Shown here piece after piece: positions 53,830-62,753 of a stretch of DNA of 64,000 nt. Every line of letters begins with the position of its first letter. Within the stretch, counting starts at the first letter, position 1. Both the position numbers and the translations under genes were made by a program. The stretch is from contig CAJUPJ010000005.1 of NCBI GenBank assembly GCA_910588655.1, positions 1 to 64,000 of the forward strand. The letters run 5' to 3'. A model generated the notes under the pieces. It saw nothing but the letters and a program-made list of their open reading frames with translations. It was not told the origin of the DNA and searched no databases. Source of the DNA: an uncultured Lachnospiraceae bacterium. Its GTDB lineage: Bacteria > Bacillota > Clostridia > Lachnospirales > Lachnospiraceae.

Positions 53830-54795
53830 TTACCGGCTGATTTTATATTCTTTAAGAAGTTTATCCATATATGCAGAATCAGTTGCAGCACGTGAAATCT
53901 CAGATATTTTTCCATCTTCTGCAAGTCTTACAGATAATTGTGCCATTAACTGGACGCCTTGCTGCATACCCTGTTGTATACCTTGCTGCATACCCTGTTG
54001 TATACCTTGCTGCATACCCTGTTGCATACCTTGTTTAAGCTTTTTATCAGCATAAGTTTCTAAAACCTGTCCGCCCATAACTTTATCCACCTCCTTACAG
54101 ATATTTTTGTTGTTATTAAAAATATAATGCACAAGTTTTTCTGTAAATTCTATAATATTTGTCATGTCATAACTGTTAAGTATGTCACTATTGTATGCTT
54201 TACTTATGCCATTATATAGTTCTTCATATTCTTTTTTAATATATGGCATAATTTCTTCATCTGTTTTATTTTCATAACGCATAATATAATAGGGTATAAG
54301 AAGAAACAAATCTTTTTGGATTATTTCTTCATAATTATATTTTTGTACTTTAATAACAGGCACACTATAGTTTATACTTTCCCCATTCTGGAAATTTACT
54401 TTCATTTCTATTTTATCTGGTGTTCTGCCTGTATGTCTTAAATACAATACAGCGGAATATGGAAAATTAATTTCATAACCCTCTTCTGTCTTTTTTACAT
54501 TTTCTAATGCTATATGGAAGTCATATTCAACCATCCTTAATATAATTGTTCCATCTGGGTTGCTCTGGCACTCAATATGATAGAATTTACCTGCAAGCCT
54601 GATTAATGAATCAGTTATTATTTCCCCAATACTGTTTTGTTCCTTCCCGGATAATATATGGTGCTCTCCTGAAAGAAGTTCCATTTCTTCTGTTATTTTA
54701 TATTTGGTGGAAAAAACTTCATTAATTACTGGAATTAAAAGTTTTGTATTTTTTTCGCACAATGTACGAAAAATATCATCATATATTTTACTCAT
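53830..54795 (-). CDS. Rpn/PD-(D/E)XK-type nuclease-transposase family protein with Q-rich repeats
   Basis: The N-terminal domain (about 1-150) fits the PD-(D/E)XK family of Rpn recombination-promoting nucleases: MSKIYDDIFRTLCEKN at the start, then a likely active site made of ITDSLIR and FYHIECQSN. The middle (about 160-235) contains YYIMRYENKTDEEI. A run of GMQQ/GIQQ units (about 257-283) is encoded by three 24-nt tandem repeats. A short helical end follows. Rpn proteins raise RecA-independent recombination or act as defence nucleases. The protein is intact. AAGGAAAAG precedes the start. Confidence 0.82.
   Translation of the reverse strand: MSKIYDDIFRTLCEKNTKLLIPVINEVFSTKYKITEEMELLSGEHHILSGKEQNSIGEIITDSLIRLAGKFYHIECQSNPDGTIILRMVEYDFHIALENVKKTEEGYEINFPYSAVLYLRHTGRTPDKIEMKVNFQNGESINYSVPVIKVQKYNYEEIIQKDLFLLIPYYIMRYENKTDEEIMPYIKKEYEELYNGISKAYNSDILNSYDMTNIIEFTEKLVHYIFNNNKNICKEVDKVMGGQVLETYADKKLKQGMQQGMQQGIQQGMQQGIQQGMQQGVQLMAQLSVRLAEDGKISEISRAATDSAYMDKLLKEYKISR
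53957..54028 (-). repeat. Three 24-nt tandem repeats in the Rpn-like gene
   Basis: Units 53957-53980, 53981-54004 and 54005-54028 are identical except for one base in the third. Each is two 12-nt halves coding for GMQQ and GIQQ. Copy number changes would keep the frame. Confidence 0.85.
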
Positions 54796-54990
54796 TTCTT
54801 TTCCTTATAATCTTTCATGTAATATTTCCTGGTAAGATAATTTTGATATATAAATTGCTTTGTTAATATTATATGCTATAAAGAGTAAAATTACAATACT
54901 CAGACAGGCGGATGTCCGCAACCTGCATTACCTGCGTGCCTTTTAAAGGGCTTATTTAAATAAGCTTAAAATATTTCTCCGCTAAATAAA

Positions 54991-55032
54991 TTGACAAATA
55001 ATTTCTATCTGTTAAAATGAAAAAGGTTTTCA
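54991..55032 (+). promoter_or_regulatory. Promoter and Fur-type operator
   Basis: TTGACA (54991-54996), 16 nt and TAAAAT (55013-55018). The inverted repeat TGAAAA-AGG-TTTTCA (55018-55032) begins at the last base of the -10, a good autoregulatory site for the Fur-family protein encoded next. Confidence 0.55.
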
Positions 55033-55053
55033 AAATCAAAGGAGGCACTTATC

Positions 55054-55473
55054 ATGAACTCTTCAAATTCATACCATACAAAGCAGCAGCAGGCTATACT
55101 TGGATATATGGAGAATAATAAAAACGGGTATGTTACTGTCAGCCAGATTGCAAAACATTTAAAGGAGCAGGGAACACCTGTCGGGACTACTACTATATAC
55201 AGGCATCTTGAAAAATTCCAGAAAGAAGGGATTGTCCAGAAAATTGTTCTTGATGGCAACAGCGGCGCATGTTACCAGTATATACATGGCAATCCCTCAG
55301 ATAACAACTGCCAGTTCCTGCTTAAATGCGAAAACTGTGGCAAAATCACAAATATGGGATGCAGCCATATGCAGGATTTATATTCACATGTACTGGAAGA
55401 ACACAACTTTAATGTAAACCCGCACCGCACAATGTTTTATGGCACATGCAGCCAATGTTTTGATGATAAATAA
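55054..55473 (+). CDS. Fur-family metalloregulator, probably zinc-type
   Basis: A 139-residue Fur protein. The DNA-binding domain includes VSQIAKHLKEQ and GTTTIYRHLEKFQKEG. The structural zinc site is two CxxC pairs, CENCGK and CSQCFD. The dimer domain is short. It is followed about 80 nt later by a gene for a zinc-binding lipoprotein, which makes a Zur role most likely; PerR or Fur cannot be excluded. AAAGGAGG precedes the start. A dyad at the promoter suggests autoregulation. Confidence 0.88.
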   Translation: MNSSNSYHTKQQQAILGYMENNKNGYVTVSQIAKHLKEQGTPVGTTTIYRHLEKFQKEGIVQKIVLDGNSGACYQYIHGNPSDNNCQFLLKCENCGKITNMGCSHMQDLYSHVLEEHNFNVNPHRTMFYGTCSQCFDDK

Positions 55474-55552
55474 TACCTGCCATTCCAGAATAAAATATAG
55501 ATTAAATAATAAACAGGACAATGTTTAAACCAGACAAGAAATGAGGAAATTA

Positions 55553-56536
55553 ATGAAAACTTTTATTAAAAGCATTTACAATTTTAAAATATTGCTACTT
55601 TTATTGTGTTTTACAGCTGCTTATACAATTACTTTTACAGGATGTGGAAAAAACAGTACAACACCAGGTGAAAGTAACAATGGTAAATTAAGTATTGTAA
55701 CTACTATTTTCCCGTATTATGACTTTACACGGCAGGTTGCAGGTGATAAAGCTGATATAAAACTAATTGTACCAGCAGGTATGGATACCCATTCGTTTGA
55801 ACCAGTTGCATCTGATATGATAGATATTGGGAAAGCAGATATAATTATATACAATGGCGGGGAAACAGAAGGATGGGCAAGCCAGGTTCTTGAGGCAGCA
55901 TCAAATAAAAATATTATAGCAGAAAAAATGATTGATTATGTAGAAACTGTTACAGAAGAAGATGTTACAGGACTACACAAAGACCATAACCATAGCGGAA
56001 CGGGGGAAACTGATGAACATATATGGACATCCCCTGCCAACGCCATTACAATTGTTTCAAAAATAGCAGATATTTTATCAGAAGCAGATAAGGATAATTC
56101 AGATTATTACCACGGTAATGCCAGTAAATATATTAAAAAACTTAAAGAAATTGACAGTAAATTCAGGGAAATTGTAAATTCTTCTGGCAAAAAACAACTG
56201 CTTTTTGCAGACAGGTTTCCATTAAGGTATTTTGTAGATGAATATGGACTGGATTACAATGCTGCATTTGCAGGATGCAGTTCTGAAACAGAACCAAGTG
56301 CTGATATAATAGCATATCTTACAGACAAAGCAATAGATGAAAACATACATGTTATATTAAAAGTTGAACTTACAAGCCCTAAGGTGGCGGATGCTATAGC
56401 AGAAACAGCAGGCGCAAAGGTTATGACATTTAATACATGCCATAATGTTACAAAAGAACAGTTTGACAGTGGTATAACTTATTATGATTTAATGAAAGAA
56501 AACACAGAAGTATTAAAAGAAGCTTTAGCAGAATAG
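55553..56536 (+). CDS. znuA: Zinc ABC transporter substrate-binding lipoprotein (ZnuA/AdcA-like)
   Basis: This is a cluster A-I metal receptor at the outer membrane face. The lipoprotein signal ends near FTGC. VTTIFPYYDFTRQVAGDKA is the family start. Metal ligands are expected at H in GMDTHSFEP, in the His-rich loop HKDHNHSGTGETDEH, and in the C-lobe; the usual second-lobe histidine is replaced in DRFPLRYF, a form seen in some Firmicutes. The start at 55553 follows GAGG at 55543; the earlier ATG at 55541 overlaps that site. The ABC ATPase and permease genes are not here, and a terminator follows directly. Confidence 0.9.
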   Translation: MKTFIKSIYNFKILLLLLCFTAAYTITFTGCGKNSTTPGESNNGKLSIVTTIFPYYDFTRQVAGDKADIKLIVPAGMDTHSFEPVASDMIDIGKADIIIYNGGETEGWASQVLEAASNKNIIAEKMIDYVETVTEEDVTGLHKDHNHSGTGETDEHIWTSPANAITIVSKIADILSEADKDNSDYYHGNASKYIKKLKEIDSKFREIVNSSGKKQLLFADRFPLRYFVDEYGLDYNAAFAGCSSETEPSADIIAYLTDKAIDENIHVILKVELTSPKVADAIAETAGAKVMTFNTCHNVTKEQFDSGITYYDLMKENTEVLKEALAE

Positions 56537-56542
56537 TGTAAT

Positions 56543-56592
56543 AAGCCATGCAGCCAATAATGTAAATAATGGCAGCATGGCTTAAATTATTT
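56543..56592 (+). terminator. Terminator after znuA
   Basis: AAGCCATGC (56543-56551) pairs with GCATGGCTT (56575-56583), followed by AAATTATTTTT. Confidence 0.75.
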
Positions 56593-56693
56593 TTGTACCA
56601 GTTTTATAATATTATTATGGAATTACTGTTTTTTATGGCGGTTTTAATATAGAATATGGCAATAATATTATAAATACAAAAAACCTTGTTATA

Positions 56694-56715
56694 CTGCCAG
56701 GCTTATTCCTGGCAG
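56694..56715 (+). promoter_or_regulatory. Hairpin just upstream of the sigma-factor ribosome site
   Basis: CTGCCAGG and CCTGGCAG (8 bp, 6-nt loop) end a few bases before GAAAGGA of the sigma gene. It lacks a T tract, so it is not a terminator; it could affect translation initiation. Confidence 0.5.
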
Positions 56716-56730
56716 ATGAAAGGATAAAAG

Positions 56731-57288
56731 ATGGATGATAAAGAACTGCTTCTGCTTCTGGACACCTCCCCACAGGATGGAATCCGGAAACTGGCAGATT
56801 TGTATGGCAGCCTTGTCTGGTCTGTTGCATACGGAAAACTTTCTGGCAGATTTGGCAGGGAAGATATAGAAGAATGTGTCAGTGATATATTTCTTGATAT
56901 TTACCAGTACCGCAATAAAATCGACTTAGACAAAGGCAGCATTAAAACTATTCTTATGATTATAACCAGGCGCAAAATTATAAAATATTACCAGCGTAAG
57001 AGCCCAGATGCAGAATATATACAATGGGAAGAAAGCGAGAACCTGCTTCCCTCTTCTGGCAATACACTGGAACAGGAAATTATAAGAAAAGAGCAGAACC
57101 ATATGGTTTTTGAAGCAATTAAGGCACTTGGTGAACCCGACTCTACAATAATTGTACAAAAATACTATTACAGTATGACTGCTAAAGAAATCGGCAAAGG
57201 GCTTGGACTTACTAAAAATGCAGTAGAAAAAAGGGCAAAACGTGCATTAGAAAAATTAAGGAGGGATTGTTATGGGATTATCCAGTAA
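56731..57288 (+). CDS. ECF-type RNA polymerase sigma factor
   Basis: A 185-residue sigma-70-family factor. Region 2 is LYGSLVWSVAYGKL...DIEECVSDIFLDIYQYRNKID with KGSIKTILMIITRRKII. Region 4 is AIKALGEPDSTIIVQKYYYS followed by MTAKEIGKGLGLTKNAVEKR. There is no region 1 or 3, as in ECF factors. It overlaps the next gene by 17 bp; that gene encodes a membrane protein with an N-terminal cytosolic domain, the usual sigma/anti-sigma pairing. Targets are unknown; the GH31 and C39 genes just downstream are possible. Confidence 0.9.
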   Translation: MDDKELLLLLDTSPQDGIRKLADLYGSLVWSVAYGKLSGRFGREDIEECVSDIFLDIYQYRNKIDLDKGSIKTILMIITRRKIIKYYQRKSPDAEYIQWEESENLLPSSGNTLEQEIIRKEQNHMVFEAIKALGEPDSTIIVQKYYYSMTAKEIGKGLGLTKNAVEKRAKRALEKLRRDCYGIIQ

Positions 57289-58360
57289 TAAAAATAATAT
57301 TACACGCAAGGAACAGTGCGAATGGCTTGACAATGTGCTGGAAAATGCCAGCAAGGATGATATTGTCTGGATGTGCAGCATAAAGGCAGGCATACATAAA
57401 AACCAGGTTTTTAATGAAAAGCTCTCATGGAATGTAATTGACAAGGCAGGACTTGCGGATGAAGCAGAGATTAAAAGGCGGAGGCAATTTAAAAAAGAAC
57501 AGCGGCGCAGGCATATAATACGTGTGTGCAGCGCTTTAGCCGTATTTGCAATATTAATTATTATACTTGCAGTTAATGGTGTTTTTGACAGGGATGAAAC
57601 TTATTACTATGAATATGATTTATGCAATGCTTACAATGCTAAAATTAATACTAATGATACAGAATGGTATAATAAGTACCAGGACAGGCAAATTTTAGAC
57701 TTAAAGAAAGTTCCTGCTGGCAAAGCACCTGATATAGATGAGGAAATACTTGACAATACTATGTATGCCCTTGCAGCACAATATTGTGCATCTAATGATT
57801 TCGTAATAGATGATTATAAAACACAAAAAATATGTGAAGGAAAGACAGAATCTGGAAAATATGCATTATTATTCAGACTGGCACTTGCCTGCTATGATAT
57901 TAAAAAGTCCTCGGACAACAGTGGAAAAAATATGTATTATACGGACTTTTATGCTTATGTATATCCAGACGAGGTTAAAACAGGCAGTAATGTAACAGGT
58001 ATTTATATGTGTTCCATTAAAGATGAAAAAGCAGATAAAATACCTGGCTTGTACAGAAACTTTGCTGTGCACGTAGAACCAGCCAGTACAGGGTATTATA
58101 TTTCAATAGAGGAGAAGTTACTTTTTAATGGCAATGGCATATGCGGCAATGCACTTACAGATATATATGAGGAGAGCGGAGCGCCTGTAGCAACAAGCTT
58201 CTCTATTAACAAAGATTTAAAAGAAAATAAAATATATACCTTTAATAACAGTATTGCTACATTTAAAATAAAATTTATAGAAAATGGGCTGATGCTTAAA
58301 TATTGCTATGCAGGAGATAATATAAATAATAAAGATTACATTGAAATTCCCAAAATTTAA
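57272..58360 (+). CDS. Probable membrane anti-sigma factor
   Basis: There is no clear named family. A cytosolic segment of about 80 residues (EQCEWLDNVLENASKDDIVW...RRRQFKKEQRRRH) ends in a basic cluster. One membrane helix follows (about 81-103), then an external domain of about 250 residues without known motif (YYYEYDLCNAYNAKINTN...). The layout and the overlap with the ECF gene argue for an anti-sigma or sensor role. AAGGAGGG lies inside the sigma gene. There is no cysteine/histidine ZAS motif. Confidence 0.75.
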   Translation: MGLSSNKNNITRKEQCEWLDNVLENASKDDIVWMCSIKAGIHKNQVFNEKLSWNVIDKAGLADEAEIKRRRQFKKEQRRRHIIRVCSALAVFAILIIILAVNGVFDRDETYYYEYDLCNAYNAKINTNDTEWYNKYQDRQILDLKKVPAGKAPDIDEEILDNTMYALAAQYCASNDFVIDDYKTQKICEGKTESGKYALLFRLALACYDIKKSSDNSGKNMYYTDFYAYVYPDEVKTGSNVTGIYMCSIKDEKADKIPGLYRNFAVHVEPASTGYYISIEEKLLFNGNGICGNALTDIYEESGAPVATSFSINKDLKENKIYTFNNSIATFKIKFIENGLMLKYCYAGDNINNKDYIEIPKI

Positions 58361-58542
58361 AAACCAGAAATTACAAAACATCAAAATAGTGTTAAAAATC
58401 ATGCTAATAATTATAGACGTCTGCCCCAGACAGCAGTATACTTATAACCATAGAAAACAGGGAGGCAAAACCTTCCATACGGCACAGCCACAGGCAGTTA
58501 TTTTTTACTTGTGGTATTCTTTAAAAATGAAAGGGGATTACA

Positions 58543-60879
58543 ATGAAAGTAGCAGATGGTTTCTGGTTAAGCAAAAAAGGTTATGATGTAAATTATGCTT
58601 CACAGGCATACAAAGTAGAAACAACAGCAAATTCAATAAAGGTACTTGCTACACCATACACTGTCAAGCACAGGGGCATGACACTCGGAGGCCCTAACCT
58701 TGAGATTACTTACACTTCTACTTCTGAAAATATTATTAAAGTGCATATAGACCACTACAGGGGCGGTCTTGATAATATACCACAGTTTGAACTTAATGAA
58801 GATACAGGCTATGTCCCATCTATTACAAAGACAGAAGATGAAGTAGTAATGGTTTCAGGTGATACAAAGCTTGTTATCAAAACTGGTGATGAATGGGATG
58901 TTGCATATTATTATAAAGATAAGTACCTTACAGGCGGTGCATGGAGGTCAACTTCCATAATTACTGAAAGCCAGTTTACAGCCAACGCACGCATGGCACT
59001 CCAGGAAGATGATGAATTCTTTAATTATCCACAGGATGCCCATACAACATATATCAGGGAGCAGTTAAAGACAGATATTGGCGAATGTATTTACGGTTTT
59101 GGTGAGAAATTTACCCCATTTGTTAAGAATGGACAGGTAGTTGAAACATGGAATAACGATGGTGGTACATGTTCAGACCAGAGTTATAAAAATATCCCAT
59201 TTTATATTTCATCAAAGAGCTATGGAATATTTGTAAACAGTTCAGACAAAGTATCATTTGAAGTAAACTCTGATACAGTTTCAAAGGTAACATTTACACT
59301 TCCAGGTGAACAGCTTGAATACTTTGTTATTGGTGGCAGCAACCTTGAAAATGTACTTGAAAATTATACAACACTTACAGGAAAGCCTGCACTTCCTCCT
59401 GCTTATTCATTTGGTTTATGGCTTTCAACATCATTTACAACAAGTTATGATGAAGAAACAGTAAACAGCTTTATTGACGGAATGGCAGAAAGAAAAATCC
59501 CTCTCCAGGTATTCCATTTTGACTGTTTCTGGATGAAAGAATATGAGTGGTGCAACTTTGAATGGGACAAGGATATGTTCCCAGACCCTGAAGGCATGCT
59601 TAAAAGACTGCATGACAAAGGGCTTGAAATTTGTGTATGGATTAATTCATATATTGGCCAGCAGTCAAAGCTCTTTGATATTGGCAAAGAGAAGGGATAC
59701 TTTATTAAAAACCTGGATGGAAGTGTATTCCAGGCAGACTTATGGCAGCCAGGCATGGCAATAGTTGACTTTACAAACCCAGAAGCATGTGACTGGTACA
59801 AAGGGCTTTTAAAAACACTTTTTGATATGGGTGTTAATAATATTAAGACGGACTTTGGTGAAAGAATTCCTACAAAGTGCAAATATTATAATGGCATGGA
59901 CCCAATTAAGATGCACAACTATTACACATACCTTTACAATAAAGTAATATTTGAGGCACTGGAAGAATACTATGGCAAGGACAAAGCCTGCCTCTTCGCA
60001 AGAAGCGCTACTGTTGGCGGACAGAAATTCCCTGTACACTGGGGCGGTGACTGCTATGCTGATTACTCAGCTATGTCAGAAACACTTCATGGCGGCTTAT
60101 CACTCTGCTCATCAGGTTTTGGCTTCTTCTCACATGATATGGGTGGTTTTGAAGCAACAGCACCAGCAGATATTTATAAGAGATGGTGTGCATTCGGATG
60201 CCTTTCAACACACAGCCGCCTGCATGGTTCAACTTCTTACAGAGTACCTTGGGCATATGATGATGAAGCATGCGATGTACTGCGCCACTATGTAAATATC
60301 AAGGGAAGCCTTATGCCTTACCTCTGGGCACAGGCAAATAAGACACATATAACAGGTATTCCAATGATGCGTTCAATGATAGTTGCATTTACAGATGAAA
60401 CAGCATGTAAATACCTTGACCAGCAGTATATGCTTGGTGACAACCTGTGTATAGTACCTGTAATGAATGAAGCTGGCACAGCAGAATTTTATCTGCCAGA
60501 CTGCGGCACATGGACAGATATCCAGAGTGGTGAAACTTATGAGGGAGGCAGATATTACACAAGGACATGTGATTACTTCCAGACACCAATACTTGTACGT
60601 CCAAACAGCATTATAACATTTGGTAACTTTGACATGAATGTTGTATATGATTATCTGGATAATGCAGAGGCTGTTATTTACGGGCTTGAAGATGGCAAAA
60701 CAGCAGAAACTGTTATTTATGACAGTGAATCCAATAAAATTACAGATATAAGCGCAACAAGAAATGGCAATGTAATTACAGTTTCTTATGCTGCTACAGA
60801 TAAAAACTTTAAAGTAACAGCATATGGTAAAACAGCAGAAGCTAAAGCAGGTACTACAAGCCTTGAAATAAATCTTTAG
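58543..60879 (+). CDS. yicI: Glycoside hydrolase family 31, alpha-xylosidase (YicI-like)
   Basis: A cytosolic retaining alpha-glycosidase. Nucleophile D437 lies in NIKTDFGERIP and acid/base D503 in HWGGDCYADYSAM, both matching the YicI alpha-xylosidase motifs. The N-terminal beta domain (1-285), (beta/alpha)8 barrel (about 286-610) and C-terminal beta domains give 778 residues, the family length. There is no signal peptide. The natural substrate would be alpha-xylosyl units of xyloglucan fragments, but alpha-glucosidase activity cannot be excluded. AGGGGA precedes the start. The C39-like gene follows 11 nt after the stop codon, so the two are probably co-transcribed. Confidence 0.92.
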   Translation: MKVADGFWLSKKGYDVNYASQAYKVETTANSIKVLATPYTVKHRGMTLGGPNLEITYTSTSENIIKVHIDHYRGGLDNIPQFELNEDTGYVPSITKTEDEVVMVSGDTKLVIKTGDEWDVAYYYKDKYLTGGAWRSTSIITESQFTANARMALQEDDEFFNYPQDAHTTYIREQLKTDIGECIYGFGEKFTPFVKNGQVVETWNNDGGTCSDQSYKNIPFYISSKSYGIFVNSSDKVSFEVNSDTVSKVTFTLPGEQLEYFVIGGSNLENVLENYTTLTGKPALPPAYSFGLWLSTSFTTSYDEETVNSFIDGMAERKIPLQVFHFDCFWMKEYEWCNFEWDKDMFPDPEGMLKRLHDKGLEICVWINSYIGQQSKLFDIGKEKGYFIKNLDGSVFQADLWQPGMAIVDFTNPEACDWYKGLLKTLFDMGVNNIKTDFGERIPTKCKYYNGMDPIKMHNYYTYLYNKVIFEALEEYYGKDKACLFARSATVGGQKFPVHWGGDCYADYSAMSETLHGGLSLCSSGFGFFSHDMGGFEATAPADIYKRWCAFGCLSTHSRLHGSTSYRVPWAYDDEACDVLRHYVNIKGSLMPYLWAQANKTHITGIPMMRSMIVAFTDETACKYLDQQYMLGDNLCIVPVMNEAGTAEFYLPDCGTWTDIQSGETYEGGRYYTRTCDYFQTPILVRPNSIITFGNFDMNVVYDYLDNAEAVIYGLEDGKTAETVIYDSESNKITDISATRNGNVITVSYAATDKNFKVTAYGKTAEAKAGTTSLEINL

Positions 60880-60890
60880 GAAATACCTGT

Positions 60891-61793
60891 ATGAACCATA
60901 GAATTAAAAGAATAATTAAAAGATTAATAAAAAGAAACAGGCAGCAGATAGTTTATATAATGGCTGGAATTACTTTTATACTTGTAATGGCATCTGCTGC
61001 ATATACAATAAGACAATTATATATTGAACTTAATATAGGCGGAGCGGTAACTACAATAGCTGTAGTTACTGCTTCGCCAAAGCCGTCACAAGAAAAAATC
61101 TTTATAATAACCCCGCCGCCAGAACAGGAACATCCTGTTACAGATAACTATCCGCTATATAACGAAGAAAATATATATACATTTCTCCAAGGCCCTAAAT
61201 CATGGGAAAGACGTATTGACTGGTCAGGTTCATGGGGCAAAGAATTTTATGATGGGGGCTCATTTGGCGGATTTGGCTGTGGGCTGTGCTGCCTTGCCAA
61301 TGTCTACTCAACCATAAGCACATGCCAGTGTACCCCTGTTGATATGTACAAATTTACAAGGAAAAATACTGGATATGGCGGAGGCGGCGCTATTGCATGG
61401 GATTATATGGACACTGCCCTTACTAAACTTGGATTTAGTACAAGCCTCAAGCGCAAACCACGCAGCTACAAGGCTTTCAGGGAACAGATAGCAGAAGCAG
61501 AATGCAGCATAGTCCTTATAAGCAGTAATAATTCCAGGTGTTACTGGAAAAATACACCTGGACACTATGTAACAATATTTTCATATGATAAAGATACTGG
61601 CACTGTATTCCTGGCAGACTCAGGAGACCCAGACCATAACAGGCAGCGTATAGAACTTCACAAGATTTATAAATCATTAAAAACTGCAAGTGAATGGCAA
61701 TACCTTATTGCTGGAAATTATAATAGCAGAAATGATATATGGAAACACAGGAAATCAGATGGAAACTGGGTAAAACCTGGATATATACAGTAA
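60891..61793 (+). CDS. Membrane-anchored C39-like cysteine peptidase
   Basis: A signal anchor (about 20-40, after a strongly basic N-terminus), a short Pro-rich stalk (about 55-85) and an external peptidase domain. FGCGLCCLANVYST places the catalytic cysteine at about C130, GHYVTIF the histidine at about H225 and ADSGD the aspartate at about D243. This is the papain-like layout of the C39-like_2 group, which often trims peptides or cell-wall material outside the cell rather than serving as a bacteriocin exporter; no transporter domain is fused. It follows the GH31 gene by 11 nt. A terminator follows it. Confidence 0.82.
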   Translation: MNHRIKRIIKRLIKRNRQQIVYIMAGITFILVMASAAYTIRQLYIELNIGGAVTTIAVVTASPKPSQEKIFIITPPPEQEHPVTDNYPLYNEENIYTFLQGPKSWERRIDWSGSWGKEFYDGGSFGGFGCGLCCLANVYSTISTCQCTPVDMYKFTRKNTGYGGGGAIAWDYMDTALTKLGFSTSLKRKPRSYKAFREQIAEAECSIVLISSNNSRCYWKNTPGHYVTIFSYDKDTGTVFLADSGDPDHNRQRIELHKIYKSLKTASEWQYLIAGNYNSRNDIWKHRKSDGNWVKPGYIQ

Positions 61794-61853
61794 AACCTGT
61801 ACCTTTACCAAATGTATTTTTACCAGGACAAAACGGATAAGCTGGCTTAAACT

Positions 61854-61892
61854 AAGTTTCCAGACATTATATATGCCTGGAAACTTTTTTAT
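61854..61892 (+). terminator. Terminator after the C39-like gene
   Basis: AAGTTTCCAG (61854-61863) pairs with CTGGAAACTT (61877-61886) and runs into TTTTTT. Confidence 0.9.
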
Positions 61893-61925
61893 TCTCTATT
61901 AATTATATTATATAATTAACAGAAA

Positions 61926-62753
61926 TTACTCTAAGTTTAATTTCTTCTGCATAAGTATTATTGAAACGCTATTGTAAATTGCCGCAAAAACTGCCATTAT
62001 AGCTATTGCCATACACAGCATTACTGATGTATACCCCATTACCGCTGTTTCATCTGCAAAGTTAAAGTCTGCTAATAATGCTGCTGTAATAAATAAAATT
62101 ACAATAATTATCTGGGACACAATATATGTTATTATATAGGCTATAATTGAAATTAAATCCTTGCTTGCCCCTTTTCCAAAAGGCAGGCTGTACCCTATAT
62201 TCAGGCTTGCAAAAAGCTGCGCAACTGATGAATAAAGTGCAACCAGGAACAATATTAATATACATATTATATAAAAATTGCCATTAACTCCATATTTTAA
62301 TGCACCATAGTTGAATGTTGTCATAGCACTTTTAACTTCAGCCCATCCAATACCAGAATGTTTTGGCAGTCCTGAAAGTATTATTGAAAATATTATTACA
62401 ACTACATCCGTAATAAAGAACAGCATTGCTGTAACCATTTTACTGTAGTAAAGTTTCACTGGTGATACAGGAAGAGTATGCATCAGATAACCTTCATCAC
62501 GCAAAAGATTATTCCTGTATCTTAATACTACCATTACTAAGGTAATAACACATGTTGCTATAATGGATAATATAAGTATAAAAATTAATAATGTAAATAA
62601 AATCCTGCTTATACTTTTAAAGGTTCCATCAGATATATCATATATAAATAGCATAAGCCTTGAAAAAAGAGCACATAACACTATAAATGCATTTAATGGA
62701 ATAATTATACGGCTACATGCATTTAAATCATATTTAATTAATTTTCCTAACAT
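61926..62753 (-). CDS. ABC-2 type permease of YtrA-type operon
   Basis: A 275-residue membrane protein with about six helices. NLLRDEGYLMHTLPVSPVKLYYSK is characteristic of permeases paired with YtrB-like ATPases in Gram-positive bacteria. It overlaps the ATPase gene by 7 bp and is the last gene of a GntR-ATPase-permease operon. These systems usually respond to cell-wall-active antibiotics or stress; the substrate is unknown. Confidence 0.87.
   Translation of the reverse strand: MLGKLIKYDLNACSRIIIPLNAFIVLCALFSRLMLFIYDISDGTFKSISRILFTLLIFILILSIIATCVITLVMVVLRYRNNLLRDEGYLMHTLPVSPVKLYYSKMVTAMLFFITDVVVIIFSIILSGLPKHSGIGWAEVKSAMTTFNYGALKYGVNGNFYIICILILFLVALYSSVAQLFASLNIGYSLPFGKGASKDLISIIAYIITYIVSQIIIVILFITAALLADFNFADETAVMGYTSVMLCMAIAIMAVFAAIYNSVSIILMQKKLNLE

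Noticed and set aside
53957..54028. Regular repeats that might suggest a CRISPR array
   Set aside because: Units are directly adjacent without spacers and keep a coding frame for GMQQGIQQ repeats.
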